64,000 nucleotides of DNA from Pseudorasbora parva (lineage: Eukaryota; Chordata; Actinopteri; Cypriniformes; Gobionidae). The DNA is taken from NCBI RefSeq assembly GCF_024679245.1, contig NC_090191.1:40568024-40632023 (forward strand), given 5' to 3'. The translations under genes were made by a program, and so were the position numbers. Below are positions 21,974 through 33,692 of this stretch, one piece after another. Below the pieces are notes generated by a model that was not told the DNA's origin, did not search any database, and worked only from the letters and a program-made list of their open reading frames with translations. The stretch's first letter is position 1, and every line of letters starts with the position of its first letter.

Positions 21974-22184
21974 ATGCAATTAGATGATGTGAAGCTAGAG
22001 AAACACATGGAGAGCAGGACGCCCACAAACAGCCCTAAGTTTCTGTCACACTCTATCGAGGAAATACTGAAAAAACCTTCCAGTTTGACAGTCCGTCCTA
22101 ACAGAACAGAGAAGAAACTTAAAACATCTGGATGTGCACAGACCAAGATAAAGACGGACGCTCCTAAAATCAGCCAATGCACAG
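21974..22184 (+). CDS. isx: isx coding exon 1
   Basis: It starts at the first in-frame ATG after a TAA at 21824-21826; an apparent upstream frame beginning at 21908 uses GTG and is not a eukaryotic start. A second ATG (22007) gives MESRTP and is a possible alternative start. It encodes the eh1-like LSHSIEEIL and a basic linker. It ends ACAG|GTGTCT, in phase 1. Confidence 0.78.
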
Positions 22185-25100
22185 GTGTCTTTGTACTTTT
22201 ATTTTTTTCTGTTAACTGATACTAGGTTTTATAGCTTGTGTATAAAAAAAATGTTTCTTATCTGTTCAACCTATTAAGGTCTATTTTTTGAACATATTTC
22301 TGATGGTACAGCTCGTCGGTCCGGTCACAGACGAGTACGGACCACTTTCACAGTGACCCAACTGGAGGAGCTGGAAAGAGTTTTCCAGGACACACACTAT
22401 CCTGATGTTCACACCAGAGACCGGCTCGCCTGCCGAACGCAGCTCTCTGAGGGGAGAGTACAGGTACTGTACGCTTACATGCTGGAAACACACTGGACTG
22501 ACATGAAATCATCTTGTTTTTGATGACCAGTGCATCATTTTGTTAATATATTGTGACAATAAGATTTCTAGGCATATAAGGAATATAAGGAACAAATATT
22601 GAGCTATGATTAATATAATATAATAATATTTATTATGTCAGTATTTGTACCTTATATTATATGCAAGTACTAAATTAAATATTTTGTATATATACTTGAG
22701 AGACTACTTAAAATATTGGACTTAATACTAAAAAAAAACAATAATTTCAGCTACACCTATCAGGCTTAACATTTTTACAGGTTAAGTGAATAACACTGAT
22801 TATCTCTTCATCAAGGCACCTGTTAGTGGGCGGGATATATTAGGCAGCAAGTGAACATTTTGTCCTCAAAGTTGATGTGTTAGAAGCAGGAGAAATGGGC
22901 AAGCGTAAGGATTTGAGCGAGTTTGACAAGGGCCAAATTGTGACGGCTAGACGACTGGGTCAGAGCATCTCCAAAACTGCAGCTCTTGTGGGCTGTTCCC
23001 GGTCTGCAGTGGTCAGTATCTATCAAAAGTGCTCCAAGAGGAACAGTGGAGAACCGGCCACAGGGTCATGGGCGGCCAAGGCTCATTGATGACCGTGGGG
23101 AGCGAAGGCTGGCCCGTGTGGTCCGATCAAACAGACGAGCTACTGGAGCTCAGATTGCTCAAGAGGTTAATGCTGGTTCTGATAGAAAGCTGTCAGAATA
23201 CACAGAGCAGCTCAGTTTGTTGTGTATGGGGCGGCACAGCCGCTGACCAGTCAGGGTGCCCATGCTGACCCCTGACCCCGCCGAAAGCACCAACAGTGGC
23301 ACGTGAGCATCAGAACTGGACCACAGAGCAAAAGAAGGTGGCCTGGTCTGATGAATCACGTTTTCTTTTACATCACGTGGATGGCCGGGTGTGTGTGTGT
23401 CGCTTACCTGAGGAACACATGGCCCCAGGATGCACTATGGGAAGACGGCGAGCCGGTGGAGGCAGTGAGATGCTTTGTTCTGCTGGGAAACCTTGGGTCC
23501 TCCATCCATGTGGATGTTACTTTGACTCGTACCACCTACCTAAGCATTGATGTGACCATGTTCAGCCTTTCATGGAAACGGTATTCTGGTGGCTGTGGCT
23601 CTTCCAGCAGGATAATGCTCCTGACACAAAGCACAAATGCTTCAGGAATGGTTTGAGGAGCACAATGAGTTTGAGGCGTTGACTTGGCCTCCCCAGATCT
23701 TCATTCAATCGATGGGATGTGCTGAACAAACAAGTCCGATCCACCTCGCAACTTACAGGACTTAAAGGATCTGCTGCTAACATCTTGGTCCCAGATACCA
23801 CAGCACAACTTCAGGGGTCTAGTGGAGTCCATGCCTCGACGGATCAGGACTGTTTTGGCAGCAATATTAGGAAGGTGGTCATAATATTATGCCTGACTGG
23901 TGAATGATATAATATTATGTAATATGAAATAATCAATATTTGTACCTTTATACATATATATCTGATATGAAGATGCATATGTATCTCATGTGCTGTTGTT
24001 AAACAATTTATTTTGATTTATGAACACTATTGTGTAGAGTTTCTGGTTCAAATGTAATTGCTTCGTGCTAAATTGACTCGTTGTTAATGTTTAATGCTCT
24101 ATTATGCTGTGGTTTAAAAGTTTCTGATGTGTAAATGTGAAGCGTTGATCTTTGTTGAGGACCTGCTAGCAAAAAATGTAATTGCTTTAAAAGCAACCAC
24201 TTTGGTAGCACTCTGGGTGAAACCAGTATCCCTTCTGGACTAAAGAAAGTGTGTGATGAAAATATATATTTACTTTGTTGTTATTTAAATCACAGGACTA
24301 AACTAGAAGCAGTAAAATAGGATTATTTCAATAATTCGATCAAAATGAAAATTATTTATTTAGGTTAAAATAAAACTATTAATTCAAGTAAAATTGATTA
24401 TAGTTAGGTTTTACTTGTTTGAATCCACACTGTAATTAAAAAAAAAGTTAACAGGTTGCCTTAAATTTTTTAGTTCATTGCAATTAAAATTTTTAGTTAA
24501 TACAATGCACATTTTTGAGAATCGACAACCTTTATTCAAATATTATTCAAATATATATATTTTTTTTTAAAGAAGCATGTTGGGTAATTGTGTGTTTTAT
24601 TTGTGTTTACGGAGCCAAATAGGGCTATTTTCATGATTTAAGAAATTTTTTATGTGGTTCAGATACAATATATTATTTTCTATTTATTAAACCAATTTCC
24701 TTCATTGTATCAACTCAAATTTTAAATTTCAATAAACTCAAAATTTTAAGGCAACCAGGTTACTTACTTTTTAAGTACTTTTTACAGTGCATGATTGAAT
24801 CATGTTAAAGAATAGTTTTGTATCATATTCGTTTAGATCTGGTTCCAGAATCGACGGGCGAAGTGGAGGCGCAGTGAAGCTAAAGCAGCACACAGACCGT
24901 CACCGGTGCTGAGAGAAGCTAAACACACTCACCTCCTGCCTCCGTTCCTCTTTGTTCCGGTAAATACTTTCATCCACCTCCATCATAATCACTCCATCCA
25001 TGAGCTGAGGAGACCTCTGAGCCAAATTACTGATGTTACCAAAAACCACTGTCAAGAAAAAAGCAAAAGGATGGCATATATATGTTTAATTTAGCTTATT

Positions 25101-26582
25101 TAAATATAAAATCAGACCCTGGAGAACCAGTAATGTATAATCTTGCTGAGCTGATTCAGGTGTGTTTGACTAAGAGCTGGAACTCAAATATTAGCACATT
25201 TATTAGATTCAAAAAAAAAGATTTGCGATATTAAACTTTAGAGAAAGTAAAATTTCAGCCACTTTCAAAATCATTTGCTTATGCAAATTTAGCTTAAACT
25301 CTAACTAACATCCCACACTGTGTATTAAAAGGTAGATTTTAAAGTCAATATGAAATGATAATTCACCCTATTTTGCATGTTATAGAATAGATCCATGCAT
25401 TTGTTTAATTTCCCTATGTAATGAAAACTGGACCTTCTGTTGAAAACGACATCATTCAGTGTGCTTAAAGGTCCACTGAAATCAAAATGTAAGTTTTTTA
25501 GCTTTTAGTATGACTGTGTTAGCCTTAAAGTTATGAATAAGCTGGTGTGTGTTCCAACACAATGACAAAATTTGCATTTAGGAGATCTAAGCATTCAAAA
25601 CTTAGGCTCCCACTTCCGTTAAAACGAATCCCAGATTTTGGTGACATCATCACAGACTTCACTCTCTCGTCAAATCTTCTGTCCAATCAAAATGCTTTCT
25701 AGAATCTAAAGCCCGCCCCCTTACACTGATGCTGCGGCTGAAATCGGTCAGTTGTTTACACACATTTACTAATTTATGGTGAAAGGCACATAGCACACTA
25801 TATATGTGATAGGAAATGATTTAGTGTAAATATGCTTTCATTTGAGGCGAATAAAGTCTGTTTTCACGTTAGTTTCACGCACCGCAGCAGCGCACACACC
25901 CCAACGGCTCTGGTCTAAATTTAGACTACAGACACGCGAGCACAGCGCGGATCATATGCGCGAGTCGGCGCAGACAACAAACATATCGACCCATTTGAAT
26001 TCTGCACAGAATGCTGCATTTCAAAGCGATATGGAGGAGATTATGATGGTAAACATTTTTAGAAGAAACTGGCTTTACCAAACAGAGAAAGGTCCGCTCT
26101 TGCGCTCGAGTCAAACTGTATATTAACAAAACGCTATTGGCTGTTTCAAAAAAGAGGAGGAGCTGCTAACAGCTGAAGCCGTTTCAGGGGAAATCACGTC
26201 AACACATTGAATAATGCGGCACGTTTCAAGGCACTTCAGTGGACCTTTAAACTCCGCCCCTCTACTTTTGAGTGCCACGCCCACACCTAAACATCCAATC
26301 AACAACTGCTGCACCAAGTCTCCGCCCTATTTTTCCCCAATAATCCTGTTATACACAAAATTATCACAATATGCAAAAGATCTGTCGCTACTTCAGTTTC
26401 ATTGCGACTTAATGCAAAAAAAAATTTTTTGCAAATGGCAAAAAATTCTGTTTCTAATTGGCTCTTTTCAATTCCAGTTCCTGAGCTTTCACCAGAAGTT
26501 TTGGCTGCCGGAGTCAACCTGTCCTCCCATTGGTTCTCCTGAAAATGCCAAACTAGATCAGCATACTTTTGACCTGTCATAG
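21974..26582 (+). CDS. isx: Intestine-specific homeobox transcription factor (four coding exons)
   Basis: Joined exons 21974-22184, 22312-22463, 24837-24959 and 26478-26582 give 196 residues with consistent phases (1, 0, 0). Residues 26-32 (HSIEEIL) match the ISX N-terminal eh1-like motif, a Groucho-type corepressor contact in related proteins. Residues 76-135 form a paired-like homeodomain with RVRTTFT, THYPDVH and the recognition helix [12 protein letters not shown]. It has Gln at position 50 and Asn at 51, and there is no paired box. In mammals ISX is an intestinal repressor of the beta-carotene oxygenase and scavenger-receptor genes in a retinoid feedback loop; that role is known for the family, not shown here. 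Human ISX is longer (about 245 residues). The first three exons are secure and the terminal exon is provisional. Confidence 0.82.
22312..22463 (+). CDS. isx: isx coding exon 2, homeodomain N-terminal part
   Basis: The acceptor is TACAG at 22307-22311 and the donor GTACTG starts at 22464. The 152 nt complete the split alanine codon and encode [14 protein letters not shown] through SEGRVQ. The exon ends after homeodomain residue 46, the classic intron position of paired-class genes. Confidence 0.92.
22754..23902 (+). mobile_element. Decayed Tc1-like transposon in isx intron 2
   Basis: The left terminal repeat CACCTATCAGGC follows a TA, and the right end GCCTGACTGGTG is its imperfect inverse. 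The interior encodes a Tc1 transposase broken by frameshifts: [16 protein letters not shown] at 22895, [16 protein letters not shown] near 23125, [16 protein letters not shown] near 23315, then further fragments. It is on the same strand as isx and opposite to the related remnant at 20322-20629. Confidence 0.88.
22895..23656 (+). pseudogene. Tc1 transposase pseudogene
   Basis: The N-terminal helix-turn-helix is intact for roughly 45 codons before the frame shifts near 23030. The middle and catalytic parts (the WSDESRF aspartate motif) lie in other frames. No continuous transposase can be made. It is inactive and intronic. Confidence 0.85.
24428..24789. mobile_element. hAT-like MITE in isx intron 2
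   Basis: The ends are CACTGTAATTAAA and an inverse finishing TTTTTACAGTG. It has the mirrored 'ggttgcctta' and 'taaggcaaccagg' pair also seen at 1064-1472. It lies only 47 nt upstream of exon 3, so it sits close to that exon's branch-point region. Confidence 0.8.
24837..24959 (+). CDS. isx: isx coding exon 3, recognition helix
   Basis: After the acceptor GTTTAG it encodes [18 protein letters not shown], completing the homeodomain, then a short linker ending LLPPFLFVP before the donor GTAAAT. It is 123 nt, phase 0 at both ends. Confidence 0.92.
24960..26477 (+). other. isx: isx intron 3
   Basis: This intron contains the TTAA-flanked MITE at 25469-26246. The exact right limit depends on the provisional terminal exon. 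Confidence 0.55.
25469..26246. mobile_element. TTAA-flanked MITE in isx intron 3
   Basis: The ends AGGTCCACTGAA and TTCAGTGGACCT are exact inverted repeats bounded by TTAA on both sides (25465-25468 and 26247-26250). It is non-coding; a 94-codon frame inside is an artefact. Confidence 0.88.
26478..26582 (+). CDS. isx: Candidate isx terminal exon
   Basis: A pyrimidine-rich tract ending TTCCAG precedes a frame that joins exon 3 in phase: [13 protein letters not shown] to FDLS then TAG, 34 residues. Codons look coding (CTG, CAG, AAG), but I see no clear similarity to the mammalian ISX C-terminus, so another downstream exon could be used instead. A candidate AATAAA lies at 27045-27050. Confidence 0.5.
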   Translation, partial: FLSFHQKFWLPESTCPPIGSPENAKLDQHTFDLS

Positions 26583-27083
26583 GTCTGCCAGCATTCACTC
26601 GACTTAAGACATTTTCACCTTCAGTGTTATGAAGATCTATTCTTTCCTTTTGGATTAAAAGGACATATTGTATTGTGTTAACTTTACCATACTTGAGTGT
26701 TTATATCAGCATAAATGTGTTATGTATATAAAATGTAAAAAGAAATGATACGTGAAGTGATGAACGTGTAGCAAATTGTAAATCAATTTCCTTATCTCAT
26801 CACAATAACACCCTGATAAAACCACTAAGTTAATAATAGGCCTATCATTTGTGACACAGCACTCACCGACTGAGCTGATAGATTTCCAGAATCCTTCAAG
26901 ACGAATGATGAGATATCATTCCCAGAGGTCTGAAGACGTCCATGTTTTCATGCTGAAAAAATGGCAAAAGGAAAAGTTCAGGCTCATGGAAATGAATCAA
27001 TGCTGTTTTCTGATCTATAATTCAAGTTTGCATTATACTCCGCTAATAAAAGTATATTCTAAGAACGTTCCCATTAAGTTATG

Positions 27084-28397
27084 AAGATGTTATTTCTGAA
27101 AGTTCAAAATGTATGTGAAAATATGAGAGACCCTTTCTGAAAGCGTTGGGTGTGTGTGTTTATGTTTTTGGGGTTAATTAAACATCTTAAATATGTATTT
27201 AACTAATTGTTCATCTCAAGTGTTCTATTAAACAGCATCGTGATGTTATCTTCGCCCTGCAGAAGATAGACTGTAAACTTGAATGGATATGGTGCTATAA
27301 ATGAATTGTGTTGTCGAAATGTCTAATTATCAGTGAATTGGTTTATTGGCTCTTATACCATAAAGTTCGGCCTTATCTTAATTTGACTGAGTTCACAGGC
27401 AGGTCAGGGCGGGTTGAGAGGGCAAACGCAAGGGTGAATGCACGGTGAATGCTGAAGGAAACCACACGACATGCAGATAATGACAAACAAGCTCAACAAA
27501 GATCAAACCCAAGCCTGGAGTTATCTCAGGGCGACAGGACTGATTTGTTATGAACACGTTTTTCAGTTTAGAGGATAGAAATGACAAATCTAAAGAAATA
27601 TTAGAAGTCAGCGCACAAAATCACTCCTAATGAACACAAATCCTGATCGTTTCTGAGATACAGCCCTAGTTTTCCTGCACTTGAACTGTTCTGAAGAATG
27701 CAGTTTGGCATTAAACTCACTTGGTTTCTTGTAAAGTCTATTTGTATTCTGAACATGAATACATTTGTGTGATGCATGCATCAAAAATGTGAACTTGAGC
27801 ACAAATGTACCTCATAAAATTGTTTAAAAAAAACATGTAACTTCTTATTGGACTTTGAGATGGATGTAATTTATCTGCCATGGTTTATGACTTGATTTAA
27901 TTTATGTTGATTCAAGAGTATAATCTATCTGAGCTGGAATATTTACCGTACATACATGTATAAATCATGTAAGCTTATTTCTGCTCCGAAATAAAATAAT
28001 AAAAAAAAAAGGTCATTTAAACTTTTTGTCTCAAAATTTAGACTTTTTCCAAGACATACATTTGCAATTGCAAGAAAAAATGTCATAATTGTGAGATGTA
28101 AACTAAATCAAAAGTCAGAAACAAAATTAGCTTCTGTAACATGCATTTTCATAGGCTACACAATGTAGTTGTGGGAGTCTTATTAAGATGATATTTATTG
28201 CAATAAATTAATTTAAAGTCATGTTAAAATGTCCCTAAATGCTGAGAAAAATCAGTTTCTGTGACGGGAGGGCGAGCACGTGCTTTATCAGCCAATCAGA
28301 AACTGACTCTGACTGTCAATCATTTTTTCTTTCCGGATTTACCTAAAGGGCGGACAGACTTTTGAAGGGACAGGAAACTTCTACAACAATAAAAAAG
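27084..28397. other. No feature recognised downstream of isx
   Basis: AT-rich and apparently single-copy DNA. A second AATAAA cluster near 27988, followed by a poly(A) run, could be an alternative 3' end for isx. No exon was recognised. Confidence 0.4.
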
Positions 28398-29146
28398 TAG
28401 AGGTGTGCGATACCGCTAGATTTGGTATCGATCCGATACCAAGTAAATACAGGGCCAGTATCGCCGATACCGATACCAATACCGATACTTTTTAATAATT
28501 AAGGTGGATGCGTCTTAAACCTAAATCTAAATTAATTTTCCTGACTTTTAATTTGTTTTTGTGATTTGCATTTTGGGTTATTAATCAGTACTACAAAAGC
28601 TTTTGTTCAGAAACAACTTTTGGTTACTTCTGTTTTATTTAAATAAACAAAGTTACAAAATGATTACTTCACAAATATAAAAAAATGTAAAAACAAATTC
28701 TCTTTTCAAGTAGCATGTTAACAAAAAATGTTTCTCCTCTTTAGTGCACTTCTTTTGAGGATTTTTTTCTTAAATAAACAAAGTCACAAAGTTTTACTTC
28801 ACAATAAATATAAAAAATGTAAAACAAATTCTCCTTGCTGTTAGAAAATTAAAATGCGCGGCTGAGCGGCGTGCGCGCCTGACCTCCAGTGGTAGCGCTA
28901 GTGGTGAGGCACGTGACGGTACAAAACATGAGAGGGGGAGGAGAGCAGTGTCGAGCATGAGCAGCACACTGTCTTGAGAGCTTCCTCTGCTGTGTGACAG
29001 CAGCAGCATTTTGACAAACACGGCCAGGTCGCAAAACGAGAGAAACTGAAACTTAAGTATCAATATTTTCACATTGGTATCGATCAATACCGATACCAAC
29101 GTTGGTATCGATATTATCGATATTAGTATCGATCTGCCCACCTCTA
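28398..29146. mobile_element. hAT-like element rich in GATACC/GGTATC
   Basis: The ends TAGAGGTGTGCGATAC and the imperfect inverse ending ATCTGCCCACCTCTA are flanked by 8-bp sequences differing at one base (TAAAAAAG and CAAAAAAG). Both subterminal zones repeat 'taccgatacc'-type words, typical binding arrays for a hAT transposase. No transposase frame is present. Confidence 0.75.
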
Positions 29147-29309
29147 CAAAAAAGGGTGTTTCAAAGAACCGGGCTGTGTCCGAAATCACCCCCTTAAATA
29201 GGGCACTATTCGAGGGAACAGCCATTTGTAGTGGACGTAATCGAGTGCAAATCGTTTAATCAAGATTTATGCATAGTTTCAATAGCCACACTTACATTCA
29301 CACTTTTTT

Positions 29310-30650
29310 TGTCATTCCGATTCAAATAAATCCGATTGAAATATTTAGTGGACTGTTTACATGAGAGGTTATCTAAACCGATCTGGGGTTTACATGAGCT
29401 GACTTTCAATCGCAGTCATCACAGCAGTTTGTCTGCCACATCAGAAATGTCGACACTGTCCTCTCCAGCAGCTGAATGTGTTCACGAATGCCATAGCAAC
29501 TCTCAACGGCCACCAGGACTTATACGGTTTTATAAAAGCTATTTATTTATTCTAAAGTGTAATCATCTAAGAAAAAAAAAATCTTTTGTCAGGCGCAGTT
29601 GAAGGAAAAAGTGCCTGGGACAAACGCTGTCAAGATAAGAGGATGTAGCCGGGCTATGTCTGTGTCATTATGCCAACATTATCTTCATAATGTCTAACGA
29701 AATAAAATAAAAAATCCTCTCATTATAGCCAAGGGGGTAATCTAGCGCTCGGAAAGCGTTCCACCCCTAGGGGCGGCCATTGCTAACCAAGCCATCACCT
29801 GCTGTTAGCATCCCATTGACTCCCATTCGTTTTTGAGTCACTTTGACAGTGAATAACTTTACATCTGAGGCGTTTAAAGACTCCATTTGTCCATTGTTTA
29901 TTTCTAAAGAAACACGACAATGCATAAAAGGCTCCATTACCTTGTATCTTACACTATCGCCCCGCAGAAGCTGTTTTTGTAAAAATAGGCTAACGATTGC
30001 GCCATAACCAACACGACCCTGTCGCACAGTTGAGAAATTACCGTATAGACCTGAGGAGACGCTCGCAGGCAATCTTTTACTGTCTATGAGACAGTCGGGG
30101 GGACGTGGAGACATAAAGTCTGATAAAGTCAAGGGGGAAGAATGCGGAGAAGCCCATAGTGAGCCAAAAGCAACGGGAGAAAATATTTAAACAACGTGAT
30201 TCAGATTTCACTTTCCACATCTACTAGAAGACTTACAGCTGTCCGACAGGAGGCTCACGTCACATCTACGTCGTCAAGCTCAGTCTGAGCCGGCGCAGTT
30301 CGCTCAGCCATCAGGAAGTGAGTGCTCCTATACTGACATCACTTAACGCCGTAGAATGCAATGGGATCCCTCCGTCCATTTCTTTTACTGTCTATGATTA
30401 TAGCCTGCGTGTGAGCGCGGCGCCCGCTGTGTAGCCTACGTCACATAAGGACGCACACTGAAAAGTAATCGGTTCAAATTTTTAATTTGATCGGTTCATG
30501 AAAGGTTTATCCCACCCCTCTCAAACCGATTACAATTTCATTCGGTTTGGGCATTTTTATTCCGATTAAGGTGTTTATATGGAGCCTTTTCATTTGGATT
30601 GGACTTATAAACCGATTACAGTGCTCCATATAAACGCACCTGACAGAGTT
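29310..30650. mobile_element. Composite element related to the interior of the intron-2 foldback, with an insert
   Basis: The left part (29330-29460, 'agtggactgtttacatgaga' and 'tttgtctgccacatcag') and the right part (about 30440-30650) match the C segment of the nested element at 55.4-56.8 kb. About 29725-30400 is an unrelated inserted repeat ('agcatcccattgactcccat'). I cannot classify the insert. Confidence 0.6.
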
Positions 30651-32064
30651 CAAGATCACTACTGGAGCTGGAGCTAAATTTCAAAAAATTATTAAACAGC
30701 AAGCATTAACTGTGCAAAAGCGGCAACCCTTACGGCACAACTGTGACCGAAAAACCCCCTACAAACTCATTTAATATTCCCTACTCTTGAGGGAATGAAT
30801 GAAAACGAGTGCACTGGAAGGGCTGCCGCTTTTGCATACTTTCTGTTTAATAATCATTGAAGCAAACTGGCAGCTTCAGTAGCAATGAAAAGATTATTCT
30901 TGAACTCCATCATGGAAACTAGCATGCATAAACCTTAATGAGAGACAATTTAATAATAAATTAAAAAGGAATTATACCTGTATTATATTACTGCAGCCAC
31001 ATTGGACCCGTGGTTGGGAAAACTGATGGATGATTCAGCTACAGGTGCTATCTACTGGTGAGACGCTGTAATTAATTATTTTTTAGCCATTGAGCGCTTG
31101 TACACTCGTTATTGCGGTGCATTTTGGGATTAAATGAGTGCACTTAATAATGTCCACTATGGTTTCAGACATCAGTACAAATGGCTGTCCCCTCAAACAG
31201 TGGCCCTCCCGAACTCGTGAATCAGCGTCATAAATCTTAAAAAAATGCTGCCTTCGGAGGATGCACATCCCAAACAAATGTTAGCTTCACTTCCTGTCTT
31301 CATCTGATCACTTTTTAAGGCAGCATAGATGTATCCTTGTCTTGGATATCCCACAATCCTGTGCGTTCAATTCCATGACAGTTAAGAAAGATGGCGTCTG
31401 AAATAGCCCCCTATACTCTTAAACAGCAAGCGCAAACTACACACTCATTCCCTATTCTCTACATTACTCTACTAATATAGTTCACTTGAAAGAGTGAATA
31501 AAAATGTTGACACTGAGTGTGCCCCGCTCGTTATTGCGGTTTACCAATTAATCGTTTTTAAACTAAATATGAAATGCATGATGAAAATGTGTCTATTAAA
31601 TCACAACAAAACAACTTGAATTATTCTGTTTATACGGTAACTCCGACTCTCCCGCCATATCTAAATTTAAAGTGAATTGTGAGGATTCACCACCCTGGGT
31701 CCCAGGACCATAAACAATTAAATGACTTCCTTGAAGTGACCATTGCATTGCATGTCGTCCCCTTCACTACTGTTTTTCATTTTCGACTGAAACACCCCTA
31801 CAAATGGCGTCCCTTTTCTGATGTGCCCTTCAAGGGTGCATAAGCAATGTTTGGAATTGGCCCTCATTTGTGAATCGGAAACCACTGTAGTTGAAGTGTG
31901 TAAAATGGCGAAAGTTAGCAAAATCAAAAGGAAAACACTGGGTGCTTCTCAATCGGCTCCCTAGCTCGTGATTCAGTATAGCCTTTGTGCATACGAATCC
32001 GGGCACTGGAAAGGACCTTAGCTCACACTCGCAGTGGCTGTGTCTGAAATCGCTCCCTATACCC
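30651..32064. repeat. Old interspersed repeats
   Basis: Scattered copies of 'ctcgttattgcggtgcattt' and 'aatgtccactatggtttcag' (31080-31180) recur as part of the inverted pair at 32.4 and 35.8 kb. The phrase 'tgtctgaaatcgctccctat' also recurs. No genes. Confidence 0.5.
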
Positions 32065-32068
32065 TTAA

Positions 32069-32407
32069 AGGAAAACTCCACCGTTTTTAGAAATAGGGCT
32101 TAGAAATAATATAGTCCCAAGTCAATATCTGCCTAGGAAATCGCTTAGTCTTAATCTGCATCGCTATTTGTACTCGTTGTAAATACGTAGGCCAGACGAA
32201 GTCATTATGTGTTTTTTTTGGATCACTTTTACTCGGGACATGCTAGCTGGCAACATAGGTTTCCATTGATTATGCTAAGCTAAGCTGGCGGCGACCCTGC
32301 CAAACTAAAGCAATGCAGGCACTGAGGTAAAAATGCATTTGCCCACATATCTAAATTTAGGAAAGAAGTTGAATAAGCCCTATTTCTAAAAACGGTGGAG
32401 TGTTCCT
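32069..32407. mobile_element. TTAA-flanked MITE
   Basis: The ends AGGAAAACTCCACCG and CGGTGGAGTGTTCCT are inverted repeats flanked by TTAA at 32065-32068 and 32408-32411. It lies inside an older repeat, and the partner copy of that repeat near 35925 lacks it. Confidence 0.88.
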
Positions 32408-32411
32408 TTAA

Positions 32412-32720
32412 CCATAGTGGACGTTATCTAGTGCACTCATTCAGTCCCACAATGCACCGCAATGACGAGTGTACAACCGATGTACGTTCAACGGCTAGAC
32501 TCGAATACCCATAATGACTAGCCTGACAAGCCAGAGCCACATCAAGATGTTTGGTCTGGAAACTCATCATTGACGGCTCAATCCGAGGGGCGGATAAACG
32601 GTTGTCTTTCAAACTCCCTCTGCACGCGATAGGATAGCGCTACAACCAACCAGAGCAATGAAGGTGAAGCAGAGCTCGCTGACTGATTAAACATTCGCCG
32701 TATCCGGTCGGCAAAACTCC
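32412..32720 (-). repeat. Inverted duplicate, copy 1 (partner at 35625-35925)
   Basis: Its reverse complement matches 35625-35925 almost perfectly, with one single-base length difference seen near 32646/35693. The matched block spans both old flanking DNA and the left part of a small transposon, so the junction itself was copied. An identical 62-codon frame in both copies reflects this and is not a gene. Confidence 0.85.
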
Positions 32721-32924
32721 GAACACATCTTCTCTTTTTAAGAATGACTTCAGTGCCGTTCTTTGTTCTTTTCTCAGAGAAAAGCTTAACTCCAAGTCTT
32801 CCAGAGTCGCGGTCAAAGCTGATTTGAAAGACCGCAGCCGTTCGCCAGTTTCTGTGTTCTTCTGTGTTTACTAAGCACACAAACGCAACTTGGACGTCTA
32901 GGGTGCGTCTAGATTTCTAGGCTA
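32519..32924. mobile_element. Small transposon with exact 9-bp flanking duplication
   Basis: The ends read TAGCCTGACAAG and an imperfect inverse TTTCTAGGCTA. CATAATGAC is present on both sides (32510-32518 and 32925-32933). The superfamily is uncertain: hAT usually gives 8 bp and Merlin 8-9 bp. There is no coding capacity at 406 bp. Confidence 0.75.
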
Positions 32925-32933
32925 CATAATGAC

Positions 32934-33621
32934 ACTTGACAGAAGATGGCGCCGTAGCTGAATCATCCATCCATCTATTTTCCAAACCACTGCTCCAATA
33001 TGGCTACAGCGTAATATCATACAGGTATAAAATCTTTTTTTTAAATTGATTAATTAATTGTTTAAATAAGGTTTATACATGATAGTTTCCATGACAGAGT
33101 TAAATCTTTTCATCATCGATGCTCCCTGGTTTTTGCAGTGCATTTTGGGATTTTTTAGAGAAAATGGCCGACCCTGGCAGTGCCCTGCCTATTGAACTAG
33201 GGAGTCACAAGTGTATATACCTTGTTTGTTTGTTTTGTAAAGTTAAAGCATAATTTAAAATACAATAAAGTTTAACTAGGGTGCTCAATGTTCCAACAGC
33301 AATCTGTTAACACCTTTTTCATATGACATATTTTAGTAATCATGAATTAGGTATTATTCGAAAGCTTACAAACTCAATATTCACCGTTTTAAAATTGTAT
33401 GTTTTGTTAGAAATGGTATTCAAAATTCTTCTAGCGGGCTCTCCACTAGTGGGCGGTGTCAGATTTCATATATTTGGTACAGATATTATTGGTAGCCTAC
33501 CGCCTAAACAAAATCTCATGGAAACCTACATTTTTGTAATATCAACTTCAAATTTGAAACACAACTTTTTTAAACGCATGGCTTTGATTTTATAATAATT
33601 GCAGAGTAAAAAATTATTTTG

Positions 33622-33692
<71 letters not shown>

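Larger units (their letters stand above)
22464..24836 (+). other. isx: isx intron 2
   Basis: The 2.4-kb intron holds a decayed Tc1-like transposon and a CACTGTAA-type MITE, both listed separately. The remainder is AT-rich without recognised features. Confidence 0.85.

Noticed and set aside
28794..29225. 143-codon - strand frame
   Set aside because: It overlaps the end of a hAT-like element and its composition is not protein-like. No domain was recognised.
32424..32612. Identical 62-codon frame found twice (also 35726-35914), as a possible conserved small gene
   Set aside because: The identity is explained by the inverted DNA duplication, which extends through non-coding flanks with equal similarity.
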